Assembly (NCBI RefSeq): GCF_014207445.1
Contig: NZ_JACHEM010000006.1
Coordinates: forward strand, 186,001-250,000
DNA: 64,000 nucleotides
Direction of reading: 5' to 3'
Source of the DNA: Streptomyces candidus
GTDB lineage: Bacteria > Actinomycetota > Actinomycetes > Streptomycetales > Streptomycetaceae
The stretch's first letter is position 1. Each line of letters opens with the position of its first letter. A program made the position numbers and the translations under genes. The notes beneath the pieces were generated by a model that saw only the letters and a list, made by a program, of their open reading frames with translations, searched no databases and was not told the origin of the DNA. This document shows, piece after piece, positions 24,769-35,651 of the stretch.

Positions 24769-24834
24769 GCCGCCGCGCGCCCGGACAGTGCGCCGTTCCT
24801 GGCCGCCCCCCATTTCTGACGGAGCGTCACCCGT

Positions 24835-24874
24835 GCCCCCGCACACGCCTGATTCACACGGTGTGTGCGGGGGC
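24835..24874. terminator. Strong hairpin after the hydroxybutyryl-CoA dehydrogenase gene
   Basis: Perfect 12-bp stem GCCCCCGCACAC (24835-24846) with GTGTGCGGGGGC (24863-24874) and a 16-base loop, 67 bases after the stop. No T-run follows, as is common for Streptomyces terminators. Confidence 0.6.
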
Positions 24875-24994
24875 GCGCGCGGTGTGCGAGGCGTGCTCGC
24901 ATATGCCCGGAACACACGCTCCCGCTGTGCCCGCAAAGGGAGTTGACTCACCGTCACGAGATGCAGAGACAACTCTCCCGAAGGAGCGCACATC

Positions 24995-25252
24995 GTGACC
25001 ACCGACCCCGAGCAGAGCGTGGTCGTAGAGGAACTCGCGGAGGTCCGCCGTCGCCTCGACGTGGGGCTGGCCCACATCGAGGGACGGCTGGCCGTACAGA
25101 CGCTGCGGGACGACCAGAACGACAAGGAGCTCGCCGATCTGATCGTCCGCGTCAGCGCCCTTGAGCACTCCCGCTGGCCGTTGCCCGCGGTGGCGGCGCT
25201 CACCGCGATCGGCGCACTCGCCGTCACCGTGTGGCAGGCCCTCGGTCGTTGA
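24995..25252 (+). CDS. Small coiled-coil membrane protein
   Basis: 85 residues. An amphipathic charged N-terminal half (VVEELAEVRRRLDVGLAHIEGRLAVQ, coiled-coil-like) is followed by one C-terminal transmembrane helix (~62-82, LPAVAALTAIGALAVTVW). AAGGAG precedes GTG 24995. The layout resembles small phage-derived holin- or DUF-type proteins, but no lysis or phage genes are nearby, so it is left as unknown. Confidence 0.7.
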   Translation: MTTDPEQSVVVEELAEVRRRLDVGLAHIEGRLAVQTLRDDQNDKELADLIVRVSALEHSRWPLPAVAALTAIGALAVTVWQALGR

Positions 25253-25331
25253 GGCCACGCCTACGCCGTACGCCGCCCGCGACGTGCGACGGCCGCGGCC
25301 GACAGCCCCCACGACCTACGACAGCCACGGC

Positions 25332-25883
25332 TCACGACTGCCGCAACTCCTGCTGGCCGAGCCGCAGGTGATACAGCATCAGCAGCCCGGCCGCCATGTT
25401 GGCGGCCGGGACCTCGCCCCGGGCGATCATGTCGGGGATCAGCTTCAGCGGTACCCACTCACGGCGCGAGGACTCGAAGTCGTCCTCGGGATAGCCGGTG
25501 TACGTCGCGCCCTCCGCCCAGTAGAGGTGGTGGCGGGCGTCGGTGAGGCCGTTGGACGGCTCGACGGTGAGGAGGTGGCGCAGCGGCCCCGGCCGCCACC
25601 CCGTCTCCTCCTCCATCTCGCGTGCCGCCGCGGCTTCGACGTCCTCGCCGTCCTCGACGACGCCAGCGGCCAGCTCCCAGCCCCAGCTGTCGGTGATGAA
25701 GCGGTGGCGCCAGAGCATCAGCACCTCGTCCGCCTCGTTGACCGCGGTCGCCACGGCGACCGCGCGCAGACGGATGAGGAAGTGGTCCAGATGACGGCCG
25801 TTGGGGAGTTCGACGTCCGCGAGATTCACCCGGAACCACGGGTTCTCATACACAGTTTGTTCGTTCAGGTTCGTCCACTGCAC
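25332..25883 (-). CDS. Nudix hydrolase
   Basis: 183 residues. A Nudix box is present: GVVEDGEDVEAAAAREMEEE followed by TGW, matching Gx5Ex7REUxEExGU. The flanking sequence (VYENPWFRVNLADVELPNG, FITDSWGWELAAG) resembles ADP-ribose/NDP-sugar pyrophosphatases. GTG 25883 is selected because GGAAGGTGG is 7 bases upstream; a TTG at 25904 overlaps that ribosome site. Substrate not assignable. Confidence 0.88.
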   Translation of the reverse strand: MQWTNLNEQTVYENPWFRVNLADVELPNGRHLDHFLIRLRAVAVATAVNEADEVLMLWRHRFITDSWGWELAAGVVEDGEDVEAAAAREMEEETGWRPGPLRHLLTVEPSNGLTDARHHLYWAEGATYTGYPEDDFESSRREWVPLKLIPDMIARGEVPAANMAAGLLMLYHLRLGQQELRQS

Positions 25884-25981
25884 GGTTCTGCCACCTTCCG
25901 GCAATTAGATGCACGTAGATGGCAACATCGCAGGAGGGGCACGCCGGGGGAAACAGCGGTCGTCCGGTCGGACGCGGAGCG

Positions 25982-27337
25982 CTACAGCGGAATCCGCAGC
26001 GCCCCGTCGATCATTTCGGCCGCCTCGTCGGCCTGGGCGCAGCCGCTGGCCGCAAGATGTTCGCGGACGGCCCGTAACCGGTCTCTCAGCCGGTGGGACT
26101 CCATGCCCCGCGCCTGCTCGGCCATCTCGACCGCGGTGGCAACCGCCAGGTCGGCCTCCCCCTGCCTCAGCTCGACATGGGTGAGGATGGCGAGCCGGTG
26201 CACCCGGCCGCGGTCGTGTGCGCGGGTGTCGACAGCCGTCGCCGCGTGCTCCCGCGCGGCCGGCAGATCACCCATGCTGAGCAGCGCCTCCGCCACCTGC
26301 ACGTTGACCAGCCCCGGTTGTACGTAGCCGGTCTCGTCGGGCTCGCGGCCGGGGCGGATGCGGTCGGCGGCCTTCTCGGCGCGCCTGATGCAGGCCAGCG
26401 CGCTCGTCCCGTCGCCGAGATGCGCGTACGACTTGGCCTGCATCGCGTACAGGTCGGCTGCCAGCGCCGGGCTGATCTCGCGTCCGGCGGTGCGCAGGGC
26501 GGCCTCCGCGAAGGCGACGGCCTGGCGGTACTCCCGCATGAACAGCGACTGGTTGACGAGCAGGGCGATGACGTACGCGCCGAGCCCCCGGTCGCAGCTG
26601 GCCTTGGCCAGTCGCAGGGCCTGGTGGAAGTAGCGCTGGGCGAGTCCCTGGGCGTCCGAGTCGTAGGCGCAGATCCCCGCGATGGCCACCAACCCGCCGG
26701 TGGCACGATGGAGTTGGCGGCCGGTCGCGTCGTTGTAGCCGCCGCGCAGCAGGGGTGCGGTCTCGGAGTTGAGGAAGCCGACGATGCGCGAGCGGGTCGC
26801 GATGCCGCCGGCCTTGCGGTACATCTGCTCGTAGTGCGCCCGGGCCCCCTTGAGGGTCTCGATGTCCGAGAGGTTCACATGGGTCGGCCCGGACCGGGAC
26901 ACGTCGCTGTCCTCGGGCGGGTTCTCCCACTCCCAGACCGGCATCACGGCGGGTGTCCCGGTGACGGCGGGAGCGCCGATGACGTGCGGGCGCTGCTGTT
27001 CGTCCGAGCGCCACAGCGCGGTGGCCCGCTCCACGAACCCGGACAGGGTGGAGCTGCTGGAACTGCTGCTGGGCGAGATCAGCTCGCCCTGGATTCCGCT
27101 CAGTCCGATGTCGACCAGCGCGACCTGCCGGTGCAGCCGTGCGCTGAGCACCTCGCAGATGAGGTCCGGTGCCTGGCCGCGGGGACGCTGCCCCTTGAGC
27201 CACCGGCGGACCGCCGTGTGGTCGTAGCGCAGCGCCAACCCGCGTTTCCTCCCCGCCAGGTTGACGTGCGCGGCCAGTCCGGCCTGGGAGATCCCCGCCT
27301 CGTCCAGCAGAGCGTCGAGGAGTGCATTGGGCTGCAT
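25982..27337 (-). CDS. HTH-TPR regulator of the NsdA type
   Basis: 451 residues. The N-terminal ~75 residues form an atypical HTH (LLDALLDEAGISQAGLAAHVN, HTAVRRWLKGQRP, ICEVLSARLHRQV) as in the Streptomyces NsdA regulator family. A Ser-rich hinge (~residues 85-97) follows, then ~300 residues of helical TPR-like repeats (YNDATGRQLHRATGGLVAIAGICAYDSDAQGLAQRYFHQALRLA, in pieces). NsdA-like proteins repress sporulation and antibiotic production. GGAGG precedes ATG 27337; the frame continuing to 28072 is shadow. The adjacent SpoIIE-type phosphatase also points to development. No ligand known. Confidence 0.8.
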   Translation of the reverse strand: MQPNALLDALLDEAGISQAGLAAHVNLAGRKRGLALRYDHTAVRRWLKGQRPRGQAPDLICEVLSARLHRQVALVDIGLSGIQGELISPSSSSSSSTLSGFVERATALWRSDEQQRPHVIGAPAVTGTPAVMPVWEWENPPEDSDVSRSGPTHVNLSDIETLKGARAHYEQMYRKAGGIATRSRIVGFLNSETAPLLRGGYNDATGRQLHRATGGLVAIAGICAYDSDAQGLAQRYFHQALRLAKASCDRGLGAYVIALLVNQSLFMREYRQAVAFAEAALRTAGREISPALAADLYAMQAKSYAHLGDGTSALACIRRAEKAADRIRPGREPDETGYVQPGLVNVQVAEALLSMGDLPAAREHAATAVDTRAHDRGRVHRLAILTHVELRQGEADLAVATAVEMAEQARGMESHRLRDRLRAVREHLAASGCAQADEAAEMIDGALRIPL

Positions 27338-27368
27338 GAGAGCGCCTCCGGCTGACTCGGTCCCGTCC

Positions 27369-27402
27369 AGCGTAGTACGGGGCGATTCACACGGGGGGTG
27401 AA
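27369..27402 (-). promoter_or_regulatory. Possible promoter/operator of the HTH-TPR gene
   Basis: Minus-strand TACGCT (27369-27374) fits a -10, and TTCAC-N7-GTGAA (27386-27402) forms an inverted repeat across the spacer and -35. The remainder of the ~300-base gap (27338-27641) holds the terminator at 27533 and nothing else I can recognise. Confidence 0.35.
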
Positions 27403-27532
27403 CGGAATGCCCACATCCACCCCCTTCACCCACTCCCCTCGCGCCCCGGGAGTCGGTTGACTGAACTGCCTCGCAAGAGGCGGCCGGGCCGCCGGCTCCC
27501 CCCTCCATCAGTGCGGCGGCCCGTTCCCACCC

Positions 27533-27580
27533 CCGTCCGCCCCGCCCTGTCCGCCCGGCATCCCCGGGCGGGGCGGACGG
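27533..27580 (-). terminator. Hairpin terminator after the SpoIIE-type phosphatase gene
   Basis: Perfect 15-bp GC stem (27533-27547 with 27566-27580) and an 18-base loop, ~60 bases past the stop on the minus strand; no T-tract. Confidence 0.65.
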
Positions 27581-27641
27581 CAGCCGCAGCCGCAGTCGCC
27601 GCCCGCACCTCCACCCACCGTGCCCGGCCCGGCGGACGGGC

Positions 27642-28733
27642 CTACCGGCGGGAGGGTTCGGGACACGGCCGACGGGCGGCGACCGCCTGCGCACCGGGCT
27701 GCGCGGGCACCCGCAGACGGTCGTTGCGCAGCACCACCAGCGCCACGTCGTCGCACACCCGCCCCCCGGTGTGCCGCAGCAGTTCGTCCTGCACCCTTTC
27801 GACGACCGAGGCGGGTGACGCGGGACGCGCCGCGGCGGTCCGGCCGAGTACTTCCCGCAGCGGGAAGAACTCCCCGTTCGCGTTCCGGGCGTCCTCGGCC
27901 CCGTCCGTGTGCAGGACGAGCAGTTCGCCCGGCAGCAGCCGCAGGCAACGGCGTGCGGGCAGTTCGGCCGGGAGCGGGAAGGGGCCGAGCGGCGGCAGCG
28001 GCTCCCCCGCGGCCACCTCCTCCGCCGTCCCGCCCAGCCGGTGGGGCCACGGATGACCGCAGTTGAGGGCAAGCACCTCGCCGTCCTGCCGGATCTCCAG
28101 CAGCAGGACGGTGACGAACTCCTCGGTCAGCGGGCTGTCCGGGTCCGCCCCGCCCGACGCCGGGCGCTCGTCGCGGGCCCGCTCCCTCAGGTTCCGCTGC
28201 AGAGCGCGTTCCAGCCTCCGCAGCACGCCGCCGAGTTCGGGTTCGTCGTGAGCGGCCTCACGGAAGCTGCCGAGCAGGGCGGCCACCACTCCGATCGCGG
28301 GCAGGCCGTGCCCCCGTACGTCGCCGATCACCACCCGTACCCCGTCCCCCGTGGCCACCGCCTCGTACAGGTCGCCGCCGACGGACGCGCCCCGGCTGGC
28401 CGACAACCGCCCCGCGGCGAGGGCCAGTCCGTCGAGCCGGGCGGGCAACGGGCGCAGCAGCACGTCCTGGGCGGCGCGCGCGACCTCCTTGGCCCGGCGC
28501 AGCTCCCGCAGCAGCCCGCTCCGCAGCCACCCGACCAGTACGAGGACCGCCAGCAGGAATCCCGTACAGGTGGCGAGGTCCGGGACGACACCCGCGTCCG
28601 ACAGCGGGCACGCCAGCTCCCAGCAGATGACGAAGGCGAGCCAGAGTCCGAGGACCACGGCGACGACGGCGCGCGGTAAGCGGCGGGCGCGGCCCTCCGC
28701 CCCGGACGGTGGGCCCGGCTTCGGAGTGTTCAT
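27642..28733 (-). CDS. Membrane SpoIIE-type PP2C phosphatase
   Basis: 363 residues. Two transmembrane helices (~23-43 and ~52-72) are followed by a short linker helix (LRELRRAKEVARAAQDVLLRPLP) and a SpoIIE/RsbU phosphatase domain. Metal-site motifs are GGDLYEAV, VVIGDVRGHGLPA and LLVLHTDGAEDARN, with the final CDDVALVVLRND. Such enzymes dephosphorylate anti-anti-sigma factors. No PAS/GAF input domain is present; sensing may be through the membrane segment. ATG 28733 follows GAGGGGGCC; the ATG at 28784 lacks a site. Confidence 0.88.
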   Translation of the reverse strand: MNTPKPGPPSGAEGRARRLPRAVVAVVLGLWLAFVICWELACPLSDAGVVPDLATCTGFLLAVLVLVGWLRSGLLRELRRAKEVARAAQDVLLRPLPARLDGLALAAGRLSASRGASVGGDLYEAVATGDGVRVVIGDVRGHGLPAIGVVAALLGSFREAAHDEPELGGVLRRLERALQRNLRERARDERPASGGADPDSPLTEEFVTVLLLEIRQDGEVLALNCGHPWPHRLGGTAEEVAAGEPLPPLGPFPLPAELPARRCLRLLPGELLVLHTDGAEDARNANGEFFPLREVLGRTAAARPASPASVVERVQDELLRHTGGRVCDDVALVVLRNDRLRVPAQPGAQAVAARRPCPEPSRR

Positions 28734-28846
28734 CCGGACGGCCCCCTCGGAGCGCTCCACAGCGGTGCGGCCGGTCGGCCGCAACGATTGTGTCTACCGT
28801 TCGTGCCGCCATGCGTACATCGCCCGCACAACTCACCCGAATGAGT

Positions 28847-28879
28847 GAGGGGCACACCCGTGTCCCGGATGTGCCCCTC
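28847..28879 (-). terminator. pheST terminator
   Basis: 10-bp stem GAGGGGCACA/TGTGCCCCTC with a 13-base loop, ~37 bases after the pheT stop on the minus strand. It lacks a T-run. Confidence 0.7.
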
Positions 28880-28915
28880 TGCCACGCGTGCAACGACCGT
28901 GGCGGCCGCGCGGAG

Positions 28916-31444
28916 TTACGCCCCGCGCAGCACCGCGCCCACGTGCTCGGCGGCGTGTGCCACCGCCGCGTCGCGGGCCGCCGTGGCCTCCTCGACGGTC
29001 AGCGTGCGGTCGGCTGCGCGGAAGCGCAGCGCGTACGCCAGGGACTTCTTGCCCGCACCGAGCTGCTCGCCCTCGAAGACGTCGAACAGCCGGATGCCCT
29101 CCAGGAGTTCGCCCGCCCCCTCGCGCAGCAGGTCCTCGACGGCGGCGGACGTGACGTCCGTGTCGACGACCAGCGCGACGTCCTGGGTGGCGACCGGGAA
29201 GGTGGAGATCCGGGGCGCGCCCAGCGCACCCCGGCCGGCCCTCTCCAGGACGTCCAGGTCGAGTTCCATCGCGCAGGTGCGCTCCGGGAGGTGCATCGCC
29301 TTCACGACGCGCGGGTGCAGTTCACCGGCGTACCCGATGATCTGCTCCTCGCCGTCGACGACGACGGACAGCGCGGCGCACCGGCCCGGGTGCCAGGGCG
29401 CGTGGACGGCACGGCCCACGCGCAGGTCGGCACCGGCCTCGCGGGCCAGACCGCGGGCGGCCTCGACCGCGTCGGCCCAGGTCGCCGGGCGGCCCCTGCC
29501 CCACCAGCCGGCCTGCTCGCGGGCGCCCGCGAGGACGACGGCGGCGTGCCGGGGCTGGGCGGGCAGCGAGGCGTTGAGCCCCGCGATCTCCTCGTCCGTC
29601 GGACGGCGGTCGACAGGGAGACGTACCGCCTTCCGCTCCTGGCCGGTCGGCCGGAAGACCAGGCCCGTCTCGAACAGCGCCAGGTCGTGCGCGCCGCGTC
29701 CGTCGTTGCGGCGCAGCGCCCCCAGCAGGCCGGGCAGCAGCGTTGTGCGGAGCGCGGGCTCCGTGTCGGCGAGCGGGTTGACCAGCTTGACCGTACGGCG
29801 TCGGGCGTCGTCGGCGTCGAGCTGGAGCTGGTCGAGGACGGCGTCGCCGACGAACGGGTAGTTCAGCGCCTCGACGTAACCCGCGCCGGCCAGCGAGCGG
29901 CCGACGCGGCGGTGCAGCCGCTGGCGCTCGGTGAGTCCGCGCCCGGACGGCGGGGTGGGCAGCGTGGAGGGCAGGTTCTCGTAGCCCTCCAGCCGGATGA
30001 CCTCTTCGGCCAGGTCGTTGGGGAACGCCAGGTCGGGCCGCCAGGACGGCACGGTGACGACGAGTTCGTCGGAGCCGTAGACGTCGCAGCCGACCTCCTG
30101 GAGGCGGCGCACGACGGTCTCGCGACCGTAGGCGACGCCCGCGACCCGGTCCGGGTGGTCCGCCTTCATGGCGATGGAACGGGGCGCGGAGGGCGCGAGG
30201 ACCTCGGTGACCCCGGCCTCGGCGGTGCCGCCGGCGAGCAGCACGAGCAGGTCGACGCACCGCTGGGCGGCGGCCGGGCCGGCCTGCGGGTCCACGCCGC
30301 GCTCGAAGCGCCTGGACGCCTCGGAGGTCAGCTTGTGACGGCGCGAGGCGCGGGCGACGGTCAGCGCGTCGAAGTGCGCGGCCTCGATGACGAGGTCGGT
30401 CGTCCCGGTCGCCTCGCCGGTCTCCGCGTCCGTCCGTACGTCGGCGACCTCGGTGTCCGCGCCGCCCATGACGCCCGCGAGGCCGATCGGCCCGCGGTCG
30501 TCGGTGATGACGAGGTCCTCGCCGTCGAGCACCCGCTTGGTGCCGTCGAGCGTCGTGAACTTCTCGCCCGGTTCGGCGCGGCGGACGCCGATGGTGCCCT
30601 GCACCCGGGAGCGGTCGTACGCGTGCAGGGGCTGGCCCAGTTCCAGCATCACGTAGTTGGTGACGTCCACGGCGAGCGAGATCGGACGCATGCCGGCCTT
30701 CTGCAGGCGGCGCTGCATCCAGATCGGCGAGCGGGCCTCGGGGGCGACACCGGTCACGGTGCGTACGGTGAAGCGGTCGCAGCCCTGCGGGTCGCTGATC
30801 TTCACCGGGTAGCCGTACGAGTTCGGCGCGGGCACGTCGAGGAGCGCGGGGTCGCGCAGCGGCAGCCCGTACGCGGTGGCCGCCTCGCGGGCGATGCCGC
30901 GCAGGGACAGCGCGTAGCCGCGGTCGGGGGTGACGGCGATGTCGAGGACCTCGTCCACCAGCTCCAGCAGCTCGATGGCATCCGTACCGGGCTCGTACTC
31001 GGGCGGCAGCACGATGATGCCGCCGGTGCCGTCGTCGCCCATGCCCAGCTCGTCGCCGGAGCAGATCATGCCGTGCGAGGTCCTGCCGTACGTCTTGCGG
31101 GCGGCGATCGTGAAGTCGCCGGGGAGCACCGCGCCGGGGAGGACCACGACGACCTTGTCGCCGACGGCGAAGTTGCGGGCGCCGCAGACGATCTCCTGCG
31201 GCTCGCCCGTGCCGTTCGCCCGGCCCACGTTCACCGTGCAGAAGCGGATGGGCTTCTTGAAGCCCTCCAGTTCCTCGATGGTGAGCACCTGGCCGACGAC
31301 CAGGGGGCCCTTGAGGCCGGCGCCGGTCTGCTCGACCGTCTCGACCTCCAGACCGGCGGACACGAGCTTGGCCTGTACGTCACGGCCGGTCTCGGTGGCG
31401 GGGAGATCGACGTACTCCCGCAGCCAGGAAAGCGGGACCCGCAT
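28916..31444 (-). CDS. pheT: Phenylalanyl-tRNA synthetase beta subunit
   Basis: 842 residues, normal length. In order it has the N-terminal segment [15 protein letters not shown], the EMAP/tRNA-binding domain (~40-150), the B3/4 editing domain with MIC(S)GDELG and the [18 protein letters not shown] motif, the B5 domain, the catalytic-like domain with EALNYPFV, and the C-terminal anticodon-binding FDX-ACB domain ([16 protein letters not shown]). With PheS it forms the alpha2-beta2 enzyme. ATG 31444 overlaps the pheS stop by one base (TGATG), so translation is coupled. Confidence 0.98.
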   Translation of the reverse strand: MRVPLSWLREYVDLPATETGRDVQAKLVSAGLEVETVEQTGAGLKGPLVVGQVLTIEELEGFKKPIRFCTVNVGRANGTGEPQEIVCGARNFAVGDKVVVVLPGAVLPGDFTIAARKTYGRTSHGMICSGDELGMGDDGTGGIIVLPPEYEPGTDAIELLELVDEVLDIAVTPDRGYALSLRGIAREAATAYGLPLRDPALLDVPAPNSYGYPVKISDPQGCDRFTVRTVTGVAPEARSPIWMQRRLQKAGMRPISLAVDVTNYVMLELGQPLHAYDRSRVQGTIGVRRAEPGEKFTTLDGTKRVLDGEDLVITDDRGPIGLAGVMGGADTEVADVRTDAETGEATGTTDLVIEAAHFDALTVARASRRHKLTSEASRRFERGVDPQAGPAAAQRCVDLLVLLAGGTAEAGVTEVLAPSAPRSIAMKADHPDRVAGVAYGRETVVRRLQEVGCDVYGSDELVVTVPSWRPDLAFPNDLAEEVIRLEGYENLPSTLPTPPSGRGLTERQRLHRRVGRSLAGAGYVEALNYPFVGDAVLDQLQLDADDARRRTVKLVNPLADTEPALRTTLLPGLLGALRRNDGRGAHDLALFETGLVFRPTGQERKAVRLPVDRRPTDEEIAGLNASLPAQPRHAAVVLAGAREQAGWWGRGRPATWADAVEAARGLAREAGADLRVGRAVHAPWHPGRCAALSVVVDGEEQIIGYAGELHPRVVKAMHLPERTCAMELDLDVLERAGRGALGAPRISTFPVATQDVALVVDTDVTSAAVEDLLREGAGELLEGIRLFDVFEGEQLGAGKKSLAYALRFRAADRTLTVEEATAARDAAVAHAAEHVGAVLRGA

Positions 31445-32574
31445 CAGATCTCCATCCCGAAGGGCCGAGTGAAACGCACGTCACCCTCGACCATGTCTCG
31501 CATGTCTTCCACGTTGTGCCGGAACATCAGCATCCGCTCGATGCCGAAGCCGAAGGCGAAGCCGCTGTACTTCTGGGGGTCGACGCCGCAGGCCACGAGG
31601 ACCTTGGGGTTGACCATGCCGCAGCCGCCGAGCTCGATCCAGCCCTCGCTGCCGCAGGTGCGGCAGGGACGGTCCGGGTTGCCGACGGACTCGCCGCGGC
31701 AGACGTAGCAGACCATGTCCATCTCGGCGGACGGCTCGGTGAAGGGGAAGTAGTTCGGGCGCAGCCGGGTCTTCATGCCCGCCCCGAAGAGCGCCTGGAC
31801 CATGTGGTCGAGGGTGCCCTTGAGGTCGGCCATGGTGAGGCCCTCGTCGACGGCCAGCAGCTCGATCTGGTGGAAGACCGGGGTGTGCGTGGCGTCGAGC
31901 TCGTCGGTGCGGTAGACGCGGCCGGGGCACACGACGTACACGGGCGGCTCGCGGCGCTCCAGCAGCGCGCGGGCCTGCACGGGCGAGGTGTGCGTCCGCA
32001 GCACGACACCGGACTCGTCGGATTTCGCGCCGTCGGCGTCCTGGACGAAGAAGGTGTCCTGCATCTGCCGGGCCGGGTGGTCCGGTACGAAGTTCAGGGC
32101 GTCGAAGTTGAACCACTCGGCCTCGGCCTCGGGGCCCTCCGCGACCTCGTAACCCATCGCCACGAAGACGTCGGCGACGCGCTCCATGAAGGTGGTCAGC
32201 GGGTGCCGGGCGCCTGCCGGGGTGCGGTCGTACGGCAGCGTGACGTCCACCGCCTCCTCGACCAGCACGCGCTCGTCGCGCTCGGCCTCCAGCACCGCCA
32301 GCCGGGCCGCGAGGGCCTTGTTGACGGCGCCGCGTGCCATGCCGACGCGCTTGCCCGCCTCGGCCTTGGCCTGGGGCGGGAGCGCGCCGATCTCGCGGTT
32401 GGCGAGGGACAGCGGCGAGGTGGGACCGGTGTGCGCGGTCTTGGCGTGCGTCAGCGCGTCGAGGTCGGCGGCGGACTCGAAGGCGGCGAGCGCCTCGTCC
32501 CGCATGCGCTCGATCTCTTCGGGTTTCAGCGCCTCGACCTCGACAGGGTCGTACGACTTATTGGGTGCGGACAT
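31444..32574 (-). CDS. pheS: Phenylalanyl-tRNA synthetase alpha subunit
   Basis: 376 residues with an N-terminal coiled coil, then class-II catalytic motifs: HTSPVQAR (motif 2 region), [19 protein letters not shown], and the C-terminal motif 3 [16 protein letters not shown] 32574 lies just after GGGAAGAG; the frame to 32640 has no ribosome site. The ~65-base leader encodes no Phe-rich peptide and no T-box is visible, so the regulation is not obvious. Confidence 0.97.
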   Translation of the reverse strand: MSAPNKSYDPVEVEALKPEEIERMRDEALAAFESAADLDALTHAKTAHTGPTSPLSLANREIGALPPQAKAEAGKRVGMARGAVNKALAARLAVLEAERDERVLVEEAVDVTLPYDRTPAGARHPLTTFMERVADVFVAMGYEVAEGPEAEAEWFNFDALNFVPDHPARQMQDTFFVQDADGAKSDESGVVLRTHTSPVQARALLERREPPVYVVCPGRVYRTDELDATHTPVFHQIELLAVDEGLTMADLKGTLDHMVQALFGAGMKTRLRPNYFPFTEPSAEMDMVCYVCRGESVGNPDRPCRTCGSEGWIELGGCGMVNPKVLVACGVDPQKYSGFAFGFGIERMLMFRHNVEDMRDMVEGDVRFTRPFGMEI

Positions 32575-32646
32575 CTCTTCCCGTACTTCCGATGGCTGGT
32601 GGGCGGCCCCGCTCGACACGTGAGGACGCAAAGGTGCCAAAAGTCG

Positions 32647-32652
32647 AGTCTA
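32647..32652 (-). promoter_or_regulatory. Putative -10 of the pheST operon
   Basis: TAGACT on the minus strand, ~73 bases before pheS; the -35 region is weak (CTTCGT at 17 bases). Confidence 0.4.
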
Positions 32653-32688
32653 AAGGGACGCGGGACGCGACGAAGCCCGTGGGCGGGG

Positions 32689-33807
32689 TCAGGCCAGGTA
32701 GGCCGGGGCCCCCACGGGCAGGATAAATCGGAACTCGGCGCCGCCGCCGGGTCCGCGGCCGACCGCGATCGTGCCGCCGTGCGCCTCAACGATGCCCTTG
32801 ACGATGTACAGCCCGAGACCGGTGCCGCCGCGCTTGCTGCCCCGCCAGAAGCGGGTGAAGACACGGCTCAGCGACTCCTCGGGAATCCCCGGGCCCTCGT
32901 CGCTGACGGTCACGGCCGTTCCCTTCTCGTCGTCCTTGGCGGTGGCGGGCGCCACTTCAATGGTCACCATTCCCGCGCCGTGCCGCACCGCATTTTCCAG
33001 CAGGTTGTCGAGCACCTGGTCGATCTTGTCGGGGTCCGCCCACAGGCCGGGCAGCGGGTGCTCGATCCGTACGAGGAAGCGATCTGCGGCCTGCCCGGCG
33101 GAGACCCGGGCGTGCACATGGCGTCCGACGGCCGCCACGACGTCCACCGGCTGCCTGCGCAGCTCCAGGCGGCCGGAGTCGATGCGCGCGATGTCGAGCA
33201 GTTCGGCGATCAGCCGGGTGAGCCGCTCGGCGTCGTTGTCGACGGTCTCCAGCATCATCAGTTTCTGGTCGTCGGTGAAACGCTCCCACTTCCGCAGCAG
33301 GGTCCGGGTGAACCCCTTCACCGACGTCAGCGGCGAGCGCAGCTCGTGGGCGACCGTCGCGATCAGCTCGGCGTGGCTGCGTTCGGTGCGCCGCCGCGCC
33401 TCGGTCCCGCGCAGCGTCACCACCACGCGGCGCACCGGACCGCACGGCCGCTCCCGTACGTAGCGCGCGGAGACCAGCACCTCGCGCCCGCCGGGCAGCA
33501 GCAGGTTCCGCTCGGGCTGTCCCACCCGGATGGCGAGACCGCCGTAGGGGTCCGTCAGCGCCCACCAACGCCGGCCCTTGAGGTCCTCCAGCGGAAGTAC
33601 GTCGTCCAGCGCGCGGCCCAGCGCGCGACCGGCCGGGACGGCGGTGAGACGGGCTGCGGCGGCGTTGAAGCAGACGACCGCGCCCGTTTCGTCGGCGACG
33701 ACCAGGCCGTCCGGGAGATCGTCGGCCCCGATTCCGGGCCCCATCGTCTCCCGCGCCGCGGACGCCCGTTCAGGCACTTGCGCAACCATTCCCCGTACCC
33801 CACCCAT
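32689..33807 (-). CDS. PAS-domain sensor histidine kinase
   Basis: 372 residues, no transmembrane segment, so a cytosolic sensor. A PAS-like domain spans ~residues 28-135 (LPDGLVVADETGAVVCFNAAAARL). The dimerisation H-box is VAHELRSPLTSVKG (His ~155), and the ATPase has N-box DNLLENAVRH, G1 DEGPGIPEE and G2 GTGLGLYIVKGI. No response regulator is adjacent, so the partner is unknown. Conserved immediately upstream of pheST in Streptomyces. ATG 33789 (MVAQVPERA) is an alternative start. Confidence 0.92.
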   Translation of the reverse strand: MGGVRGMVAQVPERASAARETMGPGIGADDLPDGLVVADETGAVVCFNAAAARLTAVPAGRALGRALDDVLPLEDLKGRRWWALTDPYGGLAIRVGQPERNLLLPGGREVLVSARYVRERPCGPVRRVVVTLRGTEARRRTERSHAELIATVAHELRSPLTSVKGFTRTLLRKWERFTDDQKLMMLETVDNDAERLTRLIAELLDIARIDSGRLELRRQPVDVVAAVGRHVHARVSAGQAADRFLVRIEHPLPGLWADPDKIDQVLDNLLENAVRHGAGMVTIEVAPATAKDDEKGTAVTVSDEGPGIPEESLSRVFTRFWRGSKRGGTGLGLYIVKGIVEAHGGTIAVGRGPGGGAEFRFILPVGAPAYLA

Positions 33808-33860
33808 CCGACGCGCGCAGGAGCCCCCGAGCCCGTCACCTTATCCGGGACGGAGGCCTG

Positions 33861-34718
<858 letters not shown>

Positions 34719-34761
34719 TTCTTCGTAGGGGCGTGACGGGACTGGCAGGCGCACAACGCAC

Positions 34762-34794
34762 GGACCCGCAGGCGCACTGTGCGCCTGCGGGTCC
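34762..34794 (-). terminator. Terminator of the infC-rpmI-rplT operon
   Basis: A 15-16-bp perfect hairpin (GGACCCGCAGGCGCA paired with its complement ending at 34794) with a 1-3-base loop, ~39 bases after rplT; it separates the ribosomal operon from the methylase gene. Confidence 0.85.
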
Positions 34795-34832
34795 GGCTTC
34801 AAGCCAGGAAGAGCTCGTGCCTGCCGTGAGGA

Positions 34833-35219
34833 CTAGGCGGCGGCCTTCGGGGCGTTGACGTCGCTCGGAAGCGCCTTCTGGGCGACCTCGACGAGCGCGG
34901 CGAACGCGTTCGGGTCGTTGACGGCCAGCTCGGCGAGGATCTTGCGGTCCACCTCGATGCTGGCGGCGTTCAGACCCTGGATGAGGCGGTTGTACGTCAT
35001 GCCGTTCTCGCGGGCAGCGGCGTTGATGCGCTGGATCCACAGACGGCGGAAGTCGCCCTTGCGCTTCTTGCGGTCGTTGTAGTTGTAGACCAGGGAGTGG
35101 GTGACCTGCTCCTTGGCCTTGCGGTACAGGCGCGAACGCTGTCCGCGGTAGCCCTTGGCCGCCTCGAGGATTGCCCGGCGCTTCTTGTGGGCGTTTACTG
35201 CGCGCTTGACGCGTGCCAC
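34833..35219 (-). CDS. rplT: 50S ribosomal protein L20
   Basis: 128 residues beginning [18 protein letters not shown], with the L20 core [20 protein letters not shown] and [23 protein letters not shown]. Binds 23S rRNA early in assembly and, in many bacteria, represses its own operon through the leader. Third gene of infC-rpmI-rplT. Confidence 0.99.
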   Translation of the reverse strand: MARVKRAVNAHKKRRAILEAAKGYRGQRSRLYRKAKEQVTHSLVYNYNDRKKRKGDFRRLWIQRINAAARENGMTYNRLIQGLNAASIEVDRKILAELAVNDPNAFAALVEVAQKALPSDVNAPKAAA

Positions 35220-35325
35220 TTTTGACTCCTTGTAGCGGGGTCGTGGGGATGTTCACACGACCCGAAAACGAATTGGTCCCGGTCTCGATCCAGTGCCTCG
35301 GGCGGGTGCACCCGGGGCAGGCGGA

Positions 35326-35520
35326 TCACTTGCCGAGAAGCTTCTTGATCTTCGCGGCGTCGCCCGGGGCCATCTCGGCGGTGCCGGTGAGGCGGCGCGT
35401 CACGCGGGACGACTTGTGTTCGAGCAGGTGGCGCTTGCCGGCACGCTCACGGAGCACCTTGCCGGAGCCGGTGATCTTGAAGCGCTTCTTGGAACCGCTG
35501 TGCGTCTTGTTCTTCGGCAT
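35326..35520 (-). CDS. rpmI: 50S ribosomal protein L35
   Basis: 64 residues, [20 protein letters not shown]...[15 protein letters not shown] 35520 matches the family start; the in-frame extension to 35571 is non-homologous. Lies between infC and rplT. Confidence 0.99.
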   Translation of the reverse strand: MPKNKTHSGSKKRFKITGSGKVLRERAGKRHLLEHKSSRVTRRLTGTAEMAPGDAAKIKKLLGK

Positions 35521-35651
35521 CGCGCCGTATCTCCTCGTCAGTGCCGCTCCCCCGGCCCCCGGTGCGGGCACCGGACTGCGGGAGCGTCAGATCTTTGGTT
35601 GGGGGTTCCGGTCGGGGACCCGGGGGGCCGCCTGGATGGCGGCCCCGTGGA

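Noticed and set aside
24995..25252. Phage holin
   Set aside because: Single C-terminal helix with coiled-coil start is suggestive, but no endolysin or phage genes are nearby.
28709..31708. 999-codon plus-strand frame opposite pheT
   Set aside because: Shadow frame; pheT covers the same bases with full domain structure.
32575..32690. T-box or Phe leader peptide before pheST
   Set aside because: No Phe-rich frame, no T-box specifier/terminator structure visible in the ~100 bases.
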